Shown here piece by piece: positions 51,078 to 60,477 of a DNA stretch of 64,000 nucleotides. The stretch covers positions 1-64,000 of the forward strand of contig JAFWRA010000141.1 of the NCBI GenBank assembly GCA_017508895.1. Reading direction: 5' to 3'. The notes below the pieces were generated by a model. The model made no database searches, was not told the DNA's origin, and was given only the letters and a program-made list of their open reading frames with translations. Numbering within the stretch: position 1 is the stretch's first letter; each line of letters begins with the position of its first letter. This DNA is from Bacteroidales bacterium (GTDB lineage Bacteria; Bacteroidota; Bacteroidia; Bacteroidales; F082). Position numbers and translations under genes: made by a program.

Positions 51078-51802
51078 TGGACGACAAAATCCAAGGCATA
51101 GTCCTGCAATCGCTGCGGTATGGGGATACCAGTTTGATTGTAAAGATATTCACCCGAAGCCAAGGATTAAAGTCCTACATGGTGAAAGGGGCGTTCAACC
51201 GAAATGCCAAAAGCCGCTCCGCCCTATTCCAACACCTAAACCTCATTAATTATATAGAGGCAGGCAAGCCCAATAAAAGCAGCTTGGGCTATTTGAAAGA
51301 AGTGCAACTCGCCACAGTTTATCAAAGTATCCCCTTTGTGATGAATAAAAGCGCCATCATGTTGTATGTCAGCGAACTGCTTACAAAAACCATTACCGAG
51401 CAAGAACAAAACGAAGCACTTTATGACTTTATCGTGAAGTCGCTGCTATGGCTCGATTTGGTGGAGCAGAGTTACGCCAATTTCCCAATATATTTCACCC
51501 TTGAACTGACGCGCCATCTTGGTTTCTATCCCAAATCAAACCACAACACGGACTATTGCTTCGACATGATGGAAGGCTTATTTGTACACGACTATCCACT
51601 ACATCCCTATTATTTCGATGCAAAGGACGCCGCTTTGCTCTCTCGGCTGCTTGATGCAAGCATTGACGAGGTATGTAAAGTGCCGCTCAACGTGAGTCAG
51701 CGTCGTGGATTGCTTGACGGACTCATCATCTTCATGCGACTTCATGCACCTATAATGAAAGATTTTCACTCACATGAGGTGTTGAAGACCGTACTGGAAT
51801 AA
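51077..51802 (+). CDS. recO: DNA repair protein RecO
   Basis: RecO loads RecA on single-stranded DNA coated with SSB. The 241-residue protein has the N-terminal OB fold (KIQGIVLQSLRYGDTSLIVKIFTRSQG, then YMVKGAFNRNAKSRSALFQHLNLINYI) and an all-helical C-terminal part with LELTRHLGFYPKSN and the region of HDYPLHPYYFD. The zinc-finger cysteines of some RecO proteins are absent, as usual in Bacteroidota. Translationally coupled to porZ by a one-base overlap. Confidence 0.93.
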   Translation: MDDKIQGIVLQSLRYGDTSLIVKIFTRSQGLKSYMVKGAFNRNAKSRSALFQHLNLINYIEAGKPNKSSLGYLKEVQLATVYQSIPFVMNKSAIMLYVSELLTKTITEQEQNEALYDFIVKSLLWLDLVEQSYANFPIYFTLELTRHLGFYPKSNHNTDYCFDMMEGLFVHDYPLHPYYFDAKDAALLSRLLDASIDEVCKVPLNVSQRRGLLDGLIIFMRLHAPIMKDFHSHEVLKTVLE

Positions 51803-51806
51803 AATC

Positions 51807-51858
51807 GAAATCGCCCGTCTATGTCATTCCCGAATGGAATCGATAGACGGGCGATTTC
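51807..51858. terminator. Bidirectional hairpin between recO and the coiled-coil gene
   Basis: GAAATCGCCCGTCTAT (51807-51822) pairs perfectly with ATAGACGGGCGATTTC (51843-51858). Inside the loop ATTCC/GGAAT can also pair. It sits between two convergent genes. Its centre TGTCATTCC resembles the ends of the element at 47855-48035. Confidence 0.75.
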
Positions 51859-51890
51859 AAGGCATTTAAAAGCCTTTGTCGCTTAGAAAA

Positions 51891-52799
51891 CTACTTCAAA
51901 TCAATGGCCGTTTGGCCAATCAGTTTGCCTCCTTCTTCATAGACGTCAATGAAATAGGTTCCAGGCATCAACTCATAAGCATCCGGCTTGTTGTAATAAG
52001 CACGTACGGGAGTTTCTTTGCCATCAAAATTGACCCTAACCAATTCCGTGAATTGTAGGGTTTCTCCATTCGATTTAAAGGCAAATTCGTCACCTGTCCC
52101 TTTGCTAATAATAGCACGTTTTGGGTCGGCGATACGCACATAAAACAGCTTGGTACCCGGTTGAACAAGGTCGTTTGCCGCCAATGTGAAATCGATTCTG
52201 ATACGCTCGGCACGGGCAGCTCGGTCGGTTGGTGTTTCCTTGCCACTGCCTTTGAAACGTACGGCTTGTGCGGTGTAGTTGTAAAGCTTCATCGTAGTCG
52301 CCTGATTCACCTTGTTGGTCAGCTCTTCCTTCTGACGGGTGAGGTTGGTATTCTGACGACGTTCGTTCTGAAACTCTTCACGGATACGCTCGTTCTCGGC
52401 CACCAACTCACGGTTGACCGTATAAAGCGAGTCCATCTGACGCACATAATGCTGTGAGATTTCCTGCAGTTCCGAAAGTTTTTTCTTGACGCGATAATAA
52501 TCCCATTGAGAATCAAGGAGCTTTTTGATTTCAACGGCATCAGCTTGGATGATACTGTCTTTCTCAGCCAATTCCTGACTCAGCTCACCATAACTATCCT
52601 TCAGTTCATTGTGAACCTTCATCAGACTATCCACTTCAGCTTGAAAGTCAGCGCGTTGCAATTCCTTTTCGGCTTCAAGCATTTCCTTGTCGTTTTTCAA
52701 CGACGAATTGCGAACTGCCAGAAACGCCAGTGCAACGGCCAATAAACCAAGAAGAACATAAAGCCAAATTGGTGTTCTTGTTTTTTTCTCTGAGTCCAT
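51891..52799 (-). CDS. Inner-membrane coiled-coil protein with C-terminal beta domain
   Basis: A 302-residue protein: one membrane helix (about 10-29, PIWLYVLLGLLAVALAFLAV), a coiled coil of about 140 residues (Glu, Lys, Gln, Leu heptads) and a beta-rich domain of about 120 residues (MKLYNYTAQAVRFKGSGKET, RIRIDFTLAANDLVQPGTKLFYVRI, PGTYFIDVYEEGGKLIGQ). I know this layout from uncharacterised Bacteroidota proteins. The large part would be periplasmic. It has its own promoter at 52825 and is downstream of the polysaccharide genes on the same strand; no functional link is shown. Confidence 0.75.
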   Translation of the reverse strand: MDSEKKTRTPIWLYVLLGLLAVALAFLAVRNSSLKNDKEMLEAEKELQRADFQAEVDSLMKVHNELKDSYGELSQELAEKDSIIQADAVEIKKLLDSQWDYYRVKKKLSELQEISQHYVRQMDSLYTVNRELVAENERIREEFQNERRQNTNLTRQKEELTNKVNQATTMKLYNYTAQAVRFKGSGKETPTDRAARAERIRIDFTLAANDLVQPGTKLFYVRIADPKRAIISKGTGDEFAFKSNGETLQFTELVRVNFDGKETPVRAYYNKPDAYELMPGTYFIDVYEEGGKLIGQTAIDLK

Positions 52800-52824
52800 G
52801 ATTTATAGTTTTGATATTGTTCTG

Positions 52825-52832
52825 CAAAAATA
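52825..52832 (-). promoter_or_regulatory. Promoter -7 element for the coiled-coil gene
   Basis: The minus strand reads TATTTTTG, 25 bases before the ATG at 52799, so this gene can be transcribed apart from the upstream antiterminator gene. Confidence 0.55.
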
Positions 52833-52855
52833 GTAATAATCCAAGTGATGGGTGA

Positions 52856-53386
52856 TTAGCCTTCAATCACGCGCTCCACTCTTGTTCTGGGGATATTGAC
52901 AGGTATGTACTGCCCCACCACATCGATATAGACAATCAAACGTCGCTTATCCTTAATTGCATCAAGCCGTCCAACAAGACCTTTCATTGGACCATTGATG
53001 ATACGGACCATTTGCCCTTCTTTCAAATCCTCGTTATCATTCATGATCCTACCCTCTTCTCCACGCTCGTAGTCCTGAATATATCGCTTGATGGCGAGAA
53101 TCTGGTTTTCGGGAACCACCACAGCGGCACGCTCAAAAGTTACAAACTTAAGAACTCCATAAACATTCAAGACAGGAATGTGTTCCTTTTCATTTGAATA
53201 CACGAACACGTACGACTTGAACAGTGGCTCCTCCACCTTTTTCTTGCGGTCACTCCATTGTTTGACGTGCGTAATCAAGGGCAAGTAGGCTTGGATGCCC
53301 ATATCCTCAAGCTGAGCCAAGACCTTTTTTTCGGCCCTCGACCTGACATAGAGGGCATGCCAATACCTAACTGCTTGATCCTTCAT
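52856..53386 (-). CDS. UpxY-family NusG-like transcription antiterminator
   Basis: A 176-residue NusG paralogue. The NGN domain opens with YWHALYVRSRAEKKVLAQLEDMG and has PLFKSYVFVYSNEKE. The C-terminal KOW domain shows EGQMVRIINGPMKGLVGRLDAI. In Bacteroides, UpxY proteins are encoded at the start of capsule operons and prevent early termination there. Here the gene is downstream of the tyrosine kinase (seven-base gap) with no glycosyltransferase genes next to it, so it may act on a distant locus or on its own operon. That is inference. Confidence 0.85.
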   Translation of the reverse strand: MKDQAVRYWHALYVRSRAEKKVLAQLEDMGIQAYLPLITHVKQWSDRKKKVEEPLFKSYVFVYSNEKEHIPVLNVYGVLKFVTFERAAVVVPENQILAIKRYIQDYERGEEGRIMNDNEDLKEGQMVRIINGPMKGLVGRLDAIKDKRRLIVYIDVVGQYIPVNIPRTRVERVIEG

Positions 53387-53393
53387 TTATAGC

Positions 53394-55886
53394 TTATTCT
53401 TTGTCTTTACTCTTGTGTTTGGACTTTTTTCCTTCGTTTTCAGCTTCACCGTAATAGTCATTGCCATAATAACCACTGCTGTTGCTGCCATATCTGCCAT
53501 AGCCGTAACCATAGGCATAACCGTAACCGTAGCCATACTTCTTACCATAACCGTAGCCACCCTTGTTGGTTTGGATACCATTGATGACAATTGAAATATT
53601 GAGATCACGGTTTTCAAGATCCTTGATAATACTACCGAAGATGTTCTTGTTGGTGACACCTTGACGGACAATGAACAAGTTCACATCAGAGTACTTCATC
53701 AACAGGAAGGCATCGGTCACGAGACCAACAGGCGGCGTATCAATGATGATATAATCATAGCGTTCTCTCAGCAAATCGAAGAGCTCTTTACACTTATCGG
53801 AGGCGATAAGCTCTGCCGGATTAGGCGGAATAGGACCGCTGGTGATGATGTCAAGACTTGGAATGGCTGTCGTTGATTGGATGATATTATCAAACGACTC
53901 CTTATTGGAAAGGAACGAGCTCAAACCAATATTGTTACTCAGTCCGAATTCCTTGAAAAGTTTCGGTTTACGCATATCGAAGCCCAACAGCACGGTCTTC
54001 TTACCATACAACGCATAGATAGAAGCCACATTGATACTGTTGAAGGTCTTACCGATGCTCTGCATATCACCGGTTACAAGAATCGTACTCTTTGATTTGC
54101 CCTGGGTAAGGAATTCCACATTGGTACGAATTGAGCGGAACGACTCGGCAATAGGCGACTTGGGAGAGTTGACCACAACAAGCGGATCCTTGCCACCCGC
54201 CAAAGCAACTTGACCGATAATCGGGAAATGCGTGAGTTTTTCCACATCCTTGCGGTCGTTGATAGACACATTGAAGAAGTCCTTGAGGAACAAATACAAG
54301 GCAGGAATCATCAGACCCAAAATGATGGCAATAAGATAATTCATGGAAGTGCGAGGCGAGATTTTCATCACTCTCTCAATTCTTGCCTCATCCAGAATGG
54401 CATTGTCAGGCGTGTTGGAAGCCTTAAGAATCTGGGCTTCAGCACGACGCTGCATCAAATACTTGTAAGTCTCATCGTTGAAATTGAATTTACGCTGATA
54501 GTTGATCAACTGCTGTTGTTTCTCGGGGAGCACTTTTGATTCGGACATTGCCTTAGCAATTCGTTTGTTGATTTCCTCAAGGCTCAATTCCGCATTGCTC
54601 ACCAAATTGTTGATGGTTTCCAAAAGGGTTCTCTTTGTCGTGACAATTTGTTCGTCAAGCTTAACAATTTGCGGGTGTTGTTCGGTCTGGGTCAACAATT
54701 GTGTGGCCTTGGTCTGCGAAAGTGTAACCAACTCCGTGACCAAACGGTTCAACAGCGGGTCGGTGATGCCCATCGTACTAGGGGCAGCCAAGTTTTCCGG
54801 GTCGTTGATCTGTTCCTTGATATAATCCTGCAAGCGTTTGTAAATCTTAACATTAACAGACATCTCAGCTCTCTCTCTATCCAAAGCTTGCAACTGGCTG
54901 TAAATCTGAGAAGTTTGCATATCAAGGTTCATCAGGTCGTTTTGCGTGCGGAAATCCTTCAATTCGCTTTCAGCACTGCTCAAAGACTCTTGAATTCCTT
55001 CCAACTCATTATCAATAAACTGAATTGTGTTTTCCGATACGCTGTTCTTCTTTTCCAAGCCACTATTCACATATTCCGTCATCAACATATTCGTGAATTC
55101 AACAATCTTACGAGGGTTGTTGCCATTCATAACGAGAGAAGCTACGGACGACTGCTTGCTTGTGGCAGCCACAGTGAATGTGCTCATTTGCCTGACCAAA
55201 TTCGGATAGCTATTAATGCGGAAAGAAAAGCTCTTGGTGTTATCGGTTTCAGCATTATACCGGTCATTCAAGACAATACGAATGCGGTTGTAGCCATTGT
55301 CGATCCATTCTCCTTGTTTACACTCAGTAATAAAATCAATTTTGGAGGGAACGCTCGACAAAGTTTGGCAAAGGACAAAGTCGTATTTGGTCAAATACTG
55401 GGAAGTGCCATGAAGCACTATTTTACCATCGCCCAAACCCGAAACCTCATAAACAATCCCCACTGCCTGAGGCACACTACGGTCAAATTCCACGTCATAA
55501 GGAGCTGTCTTATACATTTCACTTGTCAGAAAACGGCCTTTTTCAAAATAGGTGACTTCCAGATTCATCTTTTTGATGGTCCTTTCGGTAAGGGTATATG
55601 AACGCAAAATGGCCATTTCGTTCTCAACATTCGATTTACCCGTGCTCAAGTTGGTCATCAAAGCAGTAGGATCGAATCCTTGATCATTTTTGATGAGTAT
55701 GGTACCCGAGGCTTGATACACAGTGGGTTTGTACCTATTGATAAAGAAACCTACCGCCAAAGCGATGATAACACCTATCACAAACAAATACCAATGACTA
55801 AGACAAACGTAAATCAATTGCTTGATATCAACAGATTGCTCGTCAGTGGTCTGCTGTGGTCTGTAATTTGTTGTTTCGTTCTGCAT
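53394..55886 (-). CDS. Polysaccharide co-polymerase / tyrosine autokinase (Wzc-like)
   Basis: An 830-residue inner-membrane protein that controls polysaccharide chain length and export. The N-terminal Wzz part has a membrane helix at about 31-50 (LFVIGVIIALAVGFFI), a long periplasmic coiled coil and a second helix at about 515-535 (YLIAIILGLMIPALYLFL). The cytoplasmic BY-kinase has Walker A GDMQSIGKTFNS, A' VLLGFDMRKPK and Walker B YIIIDTPPVG. In A' the usual first Asp is Gly, as I recall in other Bacteroidota. The tail is a striking Tyr-Gly stretch (YGYGYGYAYGYGYGRYG, then SGYYGNDYYG) for autophosphorylation, ending in a Lys-rich end. Operon with the Wza-like gene. Confidence 0.92.
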   Translation of the reverse strand: MQNETTNYRPQQTTDEQSVDIKQLIYVCLSHWYLFVIGVIIALAVGFFINRYKPTVYQASGTILIKNDQGFDPTALMTNLSTGKSNVENEMAILRSYTLTERTIKKMNLEVTYFEKGRFLTSEMYKTAPYDVEFDRSVPQAVGIVYEVSGLGDGKIVLHGTSQYLTKYDFVLCQTLSSVPSKIDFITECKQGEWIDNGYNRIRIVLNDRYNAETDNTKSFSFRINSYPNLVRQMSTFTVAATSKQSSVASLVMNGNNPRKIVEFTNMLMTEYVNSGLEKKNSVSENTIQFIDNELEGIQESLSSAESELKDFRTQNDLMNLDMQTSQIYSQLQALDRERAEMSVNVKIYKRLQDYIKEQINDPENLAAPSTMGITDPLLNRLVTELVTLSQTKATQLLTQTEQHPQIVKLDEQIVTTKRTLLETINNLVSNAELSLEEINKRIAKAMSESKVLPEKQQQLINYQRKFNFNDETYKYLMQRRAEAQILKASNTPDNAILDEARIERVMKISPRTSMNYLIAIILGLMIPALYLFLKDFFNVSINDRKDVEKLTHFPIIGQVALAGGKDPLVVVNSPKSPIAESFRSIRTNVEFLTQGKSKSTILVTGDMQSIGKTFNSINVASIYALYGKKTVLLGFDMRKPKLFKEFGLSNNIGLSSFLSNKESFDNIIQSTTAIPSLDIITSGPIPPNPAELIASDKCKELFDLLRERYDYIIIDTPPVGLVTDAFLLMKYSDVNLFIVRQGVTNKNIFGSIIKDLENRDLNISIVINGIQTNKGGYGYGKKYGYGYGYAYGYGYGRYGSNSSGYYGNDYYGEAENEGKKSKHKSKDKE

Positions 55887-55925
55887 GATTGTATTCTTTT
55901 TATTTATTGTTTCGATTAGCTATTT

Positions 55926-56729
55926 TTATTTTTGCATACTACGTACTAAAGTGACCAAAGTGACGCCCAATGAGATAACAGAAATGACGGTCGAATACGG
56001 GAATGCAGTGAAGCCCCATTGCTTGATCTTGAGCGGCTCGACATAGATGATATCGTTCGGCTTCAGATAGTAATAAGGTGACGAAAGGATGTCAGCCTGA
56101 CCCATATCCACGGTTATCACTTCAGATCCATTGTCGGTTTGACGAATGATTCTCACTTCACTGTTTTTGGCAAAGTTGGTCATATTGCCAGCCATTGAGA
56201 TGGCTTCAAACAAATTGATTTGTGACTGATAGACCTTATACATACCTGGACGGGTCACTTCACCCAACACGGTAAGATTGAAATTGGAAAGTTTTACGAT
56301 AATCGTTGTCTGGTTGACAAACTTGTCAAGCTCGGTTTGCAGTTTTGCCTTGGCTTGGTCGATGGTCAGGTTTTTCACCTCTATTTTTCCTGTCAATGGC
56401 ATTTCGATGCAGCCTTCCTCATCCAACGTATAGGATTGAAGGTAAATGGAAGCGTCAGATGACAAATAATTCCGGGCTCCATACTCACCAGAAATAGCCG
56501 AAGCACTTCGCTCGTCAATGGTGTTCAGCACTCGAATGAAAAGGTTGTCACCAGGCTGCAGCTTGTAGTCGACCGAGCGATCATTGATATACTCCTTTGA
56601 AATGTTTGCTGCCGCCATTTCGGCGTCTTTCAAATAAAGCATTTTCTTTTGCGGCACACATGACACGAAGGCCATTGCAAGCAATAACAAAACAAATCCT
56701 GATTTTTTAAGACTATTAACGTTTTTCAT
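55926..56729 (-). CDS. Polysaccharide export protein (Wza-like lipoprotein)
   Basis: Outer-membrane export component of 267 residues. Signal peptide with lipobox AFVSC (Cys24). The Poly_export domain begins DYKLQPGDNLFIRVLNTID; SLBB-type domain with NLTVLGEVTRPGMYKVYQSQINLFEAISMAGN. A hydrophobic segment close to the C-terminus (about 243-262) may be a membrane anchor. PDxIYVEP-like PNDIIYVEPLK is family-typical. It is shorter than E. coli Wza, as usual in Bacteroidota. It lies between the GldH-like gene and the kinase gene, in one operon. Confidence 0.92.
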   Translation of the reverse strand: MKNVNSLKKSGFVLLLLAMAFVSCVPQKKMLYLKDAEMAAANISKEYINDRSVDYKLQPGDNLFIRVLNTIDERSASAISGEYGARNYLSSDASIYLQSYTLDEEGCIEMPLTGKIEVKNLTIDQAKAKLQTELDKFVNQTTIIVKLSNFNLTVLGEVTRPGMYKVYQSQINLFEAISMAGNMTNFAKNSEVRIIRQTDNGSEVITVDMGQADILSSPYYYLKPNDIIYVEPLKIKQWGFTAFPYSTVISVISLGVTLVTLVRSMQK

Positions 56730-56739
56730 AATTTATAAT

Positions 56740-57210
56740 TTAATCATTTGCATTATTAAACAAAGTCAATTCTTTCACGCCCACCAGCGGAGTTATTGGC
56801 ATGCGGTTTTCAATTTGAAAACGATATACGCCTGGGTCTGCTATCATTAAACTCTTATTAATGGGAAAATTGAAAGTGTAACACCCATCGGAAAGTTGCG
56901 AATTCCATCGACCTTCAGCATCCTTCAAATTGAACTTGTATCCTTTACAGCGATAAGGTTGTCCGTCCTTGTCGAATACAGTGAAAATCATAGAAAAGTC
57001 GTCATTAGGATAATCCTCTGTAAAACTGATTTTCATACTCAAGTTAAATGTGGTACTCTCCTTGACTTCCACATCAGTACGCACATAATCAAAGCGTTCC
57101 CATACCGCATTGTAAAAATCACGGTGTAACATTTCCGCATTTTTTTCCTTCGACCCACATCCCCAGAGACACAGGCAGCAGATTATTACAAGTATGGCAC
57201 ACTTCTTCAT
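56740..57210 (-). CDS. Lipoprotein, possibly GldH-like
   Basis: A 156-residue lipoprotein: MKKCAILVIICCLCLWGC (lipobox LWGC). The mature part shares the order of features of GldH family lipoproteins: YNAVWERFDYVRTDVEVKES near the start, a beta region with FSMIFTVFDKDGQPYRC, and the C-terminal YRFQIENRMPITPLVGVKEL. GldH proteins are needed for gliding and T9SS function in Flavobacterium. The resemblance is by eye and the usual neighbours are absent, so the name is tentative. First gene of the operon leading to the export genes, with promoter at 57231-57238. Confidence 0.6.
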   Translation of the reverse strand: MKKCAILVIICCLCLWGCGSKEKNAEMLHRDFYNAVWERFDYVRTDVEVKESTTFNLSMKISFTEDYPNDDFSMIFTVFDKDGQPYRCKGYKFNLKDAEGRWNSQLSDGCYTFNFPINKSLMIADPGVYRFQIENRMPITPLVGVKELTLFNNAND

Positions 57211-57230
57211 TTTAAGTATAAAAAATCGTG

Positions 57231-57238
57231 CAAATATA
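57231..57238 (-). promoter_or_regulatory. Promoter for the GldH-like/polysaccharide export operon
   Basis: The minus strand reads TATATTTG, full TAnnTTTG match, 20 bases before the ATG at 57210. Confidence 0.65.
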
Positions 57239-57332
57239 CGAAAAAAGATAATTTCCACAATGAATGGGATAGTTTTTCTAAAAAAAGGAGTTTTTTTGTT
57301 GAAACGGCCTTCCGTATACCAATAAAAACATG

Positions 57333-57340
57333 TACTTTTG
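57333..57340 (+). promoter_or_regulatory. Promoter for mrdA-rodA
   Basis: TACTTTTG, full TAnnTTTG match, 18 bases before the ATG at 57359. Confidence 0.65.
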
Positions 57341-57358
57341 TAAACTCAATTTCGCTCG

Positions 57359-59212
57359 ATGAAAACGAAGAATAACAATCTGTCATCCAGAAAAATACTC
57401 ATCCTAGGCATTTTTATTGCCATAGGCGTGCTTTATATTGTCAGGTTGTTTTCACTTCAAGTCATCGACAAGCACTACAAGCAACTTGCCGACAACAACG
57501 CTTTGCGGTTTGTGACGCAATATCCTGCCCGAGGAAAAGTTTACGACCGAAACGGAGACCTGCTTGTGTTCAATGAAGCCGTCTACGACTTGATGGTTAT
57601 TCCCAAGCAGGCCATGAAATGTGATTCGACGGATCCTTTCGACACGTTGACGTTTTGTCATCTATTAAATATCGACAAGACTTCGTTCATTGAAAGGATG
57701 AATAAAGCGACAAAGGAATCGAAAATGAAACCCTCTCCTTTCATGACGCAAGTATCAAAAGAAAACTTTGCACATATCGCCGAGATTCTGTACCGATATC
57801 CAGGGTTTTACTTCCAAACCCGTACCGTCCGCCACTATCCTCAGCCCATCGCAGCCCACACCTTGGGCGACATTGGCGAAATCAGCCAGAAGGAATTGGA
57901 TAAAGACCAGGAAGGCTACTATCGGCAAGGCGATTATGTTGGAAAGTCAGGCATTGAGAAATCGTACGAAAAAGAACTCAGAGGCGTGAAAGGCCTGAAA
58001 GTCATGATGGTGGATGTGTATAACCGCGAGATGGGCAGTTTCATGGACGGCGAACTTGACAAAGACCCGGTTGCAGGAAAAGACATCTACTTAGGAATGG
58101 ATGCCGAGCTGCAAGCCTATGGTGAGCAGTTGATGCAAGGCAAAGTGGGTTCCATCGTAGCCATTGAGCCCTCTACAGGACAAATCCTTGCGTTCGTTTC
58201 CAGTCCCACATACGACCCCAATCTGCTGGTCGGACGTGAACGCGGCAACAACTATACCGAGCTCCAAAAAGACCCGATGAAGCCCCTCATCAACCGTGCC
58301 ATCAGTGGAACTTACCCACCTGGCTCCACGTTTAAGACAGTCGTCGGGATGATTGCCCTCCAAAGCGGAACCATCACTCCTGCCACTGTTTTTCACTGCA
58401 GCGGACCAGCCTCCTTGCCCATTAAATGCACCCACAGCCACGGCAGCAGCCCCGATTTCGCCAATGCCATCATGAATTCATGTAATCCCTATTTCTATGA
58501 GGCTTTCAAAGCCACTATCAACAACCCGAAATTCGGAAACATCAAAAAAGGCTATGAATATTGGAAGGACATGACCTACAACTTAGGATTTGGTCGCAAG
58601 TTCAAGACAGATATTCCTTATGAAGTTGCAGGAAACATCCCATCGCGCGAATACTACGACAGAATGTACAACGGACAATGGAACTCTGTGACTATCCGCT
58701 CTTTAGGTATCGGTCAAGGCGAAGTTTTGGTAACCCCCTTGCAATTGGCCAACATCGCTGCCATGATTGCCAACGAAGGATATTACTATCCTCCTCACCT
58801 GATCAAGTGCTTCGGCGACACCACGGCCATTCCGGAAGTGATGACCACCAAAATTGAACCTGGCATCGAAAGACGACATGTCAGAACCATTAAAAACGGC
58901 ATGAGAACCGTATTCAGCGGGCCTGCCGGCACGGCACGTCGTTACGAGATGAAAGACATCCCCCAATGCGGAAAGACTGGCACGGCCCAAAACCCACACG
59001 GCAACTACCACTCCAATTTTATTGCCTTCGCGCCCTTCGACAATCCCAAGATTGCCCTCGCCGTCATTATCGAAAACGGAGGCTATGGTGCTACTTGGGC
59101 AGCGCCCATCGCCAGCTTGATGATAGAAAAATACATCCGAGGCTACACCACGCGTGAGGAATTGGAAAAACGTATGATGGAAGGCAGAATCTCTTATAAG
59201 AACGAAAGATGA
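57359..59212 (+). CDS. mrdA: Penicillin-binding protein 2
   Basis: Class B transpeptidase that, with RodA, builds side-wall peptidoglycan. The 617-residue protein has an N-terminal membrane helix (about 13-31), the PBP dimer domain (YPARGKVYDRNGDLLVFNEAVYDL) and the transpeptidase domain with S323-T-F-K (GTYPPGSTFKTVVG), S374-C-N and K539-T-G (CGKTGTAQNPHG). All active-site motifs are intact. The stop codon overlaps the rodA start (ATGA). The mreBCD genes that often precede the pair are not upstream here; the upstream gene is divergent. Confidence 0.96.
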   Translation: MKTKNNNLSSRKILILGIFIAIGVLYIVRLFSLQVIDKHYKQLADNNALRFVTQYPARGKVYDRNGDLLVFNEAVYDLMVIPKQAMKCDSTDPFDTLTFCHLLNIDKTSFIERMNKATKESKMKPSPFMTQVSKENFAHIAEILYRYPGFYFQTRTVRHYPQPIAAHTLGDIGEISQKELDKDQEGYYRQGDYVGKSGIEKSYEKELRGVKGLKVMMVDVYNREMGSFMDGELDKDPVAGKDIYLGMDAELQAYGEQLMQGKVGSIVAIEPSTGQILAFVSSPTYDPNLLVGRERGNNYTELQKDPMKPLINRAISGTYPPGSTFKTVVGMIALQSGTITPATVFHCSGPASLPIKCTHSHGSSPDFANAIMNSCNPYFYEAFKATINNPKFGNIKKGYEYWKDMTYNLGFGRKFKTDIPYEVAGNIPSREYYDRMYNGQWNSVTIRSLGIGQGEVLVTPLQLANIAAMIANEGYYYPPHLIKCFGDTTAIPEVMTTKIEPGIERRHVRTIKNGMRTVFSGPAGTARRYEMKDIPQCGKTGTAQNPHGNYHSNFIAFAPFDNPKIALAVIIENGGYGATWAAPIASLMIEKYIRGYTTREELEKRMMEGRISYKNER

Positions 59213-60477
59213 ACGAAAGGAATAGTATCATAGGGAAAATCGACTGGACGATTGTACTCATCTACTTGGCATTGGTGATGATAGGCTGGTTCAGCATCTT
59301 CTCCGCACGTTACAATGAGGCACATCCCAGCATCTTCGATATGTCGCAAGTATATGGAAAACAATTGGTTTGGATTGGCATTTCCCTTCTGATTGGTTTC
59401 ATCGTCCTGCTTATCGATGCTAAATTTTTCAACGCCTTTTCGCTTTGGATCTACATCGCTGTTTTGTTTTCATTATTCGCTGTTTTGGTCTACGGCAAAG
59501 CCACCAAAGGCGCCACCGCGTGGATTGAGTTTGGACCCATTAAATTCCAACCTTCCGAATTTGCAAAGATGGCTACAGCCTTGGCTGTAGCAGGCTATCT
59601 CGACCGATTAGACGTTGACTTGCAAAAGCGCAAAGACCAACTCGTTGCCATTGCACTCGTCCTCATCCCTATGGCTCTTGTTTTGCTTCAAAACGACACG
59701 GGGTCAGCCATCGTTTTTGTATCTTTCATTTTTGTCTTTTACCGTGAAGGATTGCCTGGCACGGGGTGGGTCATGATAGCTGGTGTGGTCGCTATTATTC
59801 TGTTTGTATTCACACTGATTTGGTCGCAAAAAATCATGTATATCATCTTAGGCAGCCTATTCGTCCTCACGTTAACCTATTACTTGCTGAACAAGAAGAA
59901 GGGGCTCTTGACGATGGTGGCTGTTTTTGCATTCATGTTTGCTTTTGTCTTCTCCGTAGACTATGCCTTCAACAAAGTGCTTCAGGATCACCAACAGAAC
60001 CGAATTCTGGTGCTATTAGGCCAGCTCGACGACCCGAAAGGCGTAGGCTATAATGTGCACCAGTCGAAAATTGCCATAGGCTCGGGCGGCCTGACTGGCA
60101 AAGGCTTCCTCCAGGGCACCCAAACCAAGTATGATTTTGTCCCCGAGCAACACACCGACTTCATTTTCTGTACGGTAGGCGAAGAGGGCGGTTTCCTTGG
60201 GACCTCTATCGTCGTACTACTGTATATAGTTCTATTGGTGAAAATCATATTCATGGCCGAACGACAACGCTCCACCTTCAGTCGTGTTTATGGCTATGGC
60301 ATAGCAGGCATCTTGTTTGTTCACGTGGCCATCAATATCGGGATGACCATTGGATTGGTGCCTGTCATCGGCATCCCATTGCCTTTCCTAAGCTATGGCG
60401 GTTCAAGCATGCTGGCCTTCACCATCATGCTGGCGATTTTTGTGAAGCAAGACGCTTATAGATTGAACATCTTATAA
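59209..60477 (+). CDS. rodA: Rod-shape glycosyltransferase RodA
   Basis: SEDS-family peptidoglycan polymerase of 422 residues with about ten membrane helices. Family motifs: KGATAWIEFGPIKFQPSEFAKM, LLQNDTGSAIVF, the loop QHQQNR-like region DHQQNRILVLLG, VHQSKIAIGSGGLTGKGFLQGTQTKYDFVPEQHTDFIF-type segment (with the conserved WPEQHTDF equivalent VPEQHTDF) and C-terminal GIPLPFLSYGGSSML. Coupled to mrdA. Its last six bases overlap the convergent GNAT gene. Confidence 0.96.
   Translation: MNERNSIIGKIDWTIVLIYLALVMIGWFSIFSARYNEAHPSIFDMSQVYGKQLVWIGISLLIGFIVLLIDAKFFNAFSLWIYIAVLFSLFAVLVYGKATKGATAWIEFGPIKFQPSEFAKMATALAVAGYLDRLDVDLQKRKDQLVAIALVLIPMALVLLQNDTGSAIVFVSFIFVFYREGLPGTGWVMIAGVVAIILFVFTLIWSQKIMYIILGSLFVLTLTYYLLNKKKGLLTMVAVFAFMFAFVFSVDYAFNKVLQDHQQNRILVLLGQLDDPKGVGYNVHQSKIAIGSGGLTGKGFLQGTQTKYDFVPEQHTDFIFCTVGEEGGFLGTSIVVLLYIVLLVKIIFMAERQRSTFSRVYGYGIAGILFVHVAINIGMTIGLVPVIGIPLPFLSYGGSSMLAFTIMLAIFVKQDAYRLNIL

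Noticed and set aside
53440..53580. Tandem-repeat or CRISPR-like pattern
   Set aside because: It is the degenerate coding repeat of the Tyr-Gly tail of the kinase; spacing is three to twelve bases and there are no unique spacers.
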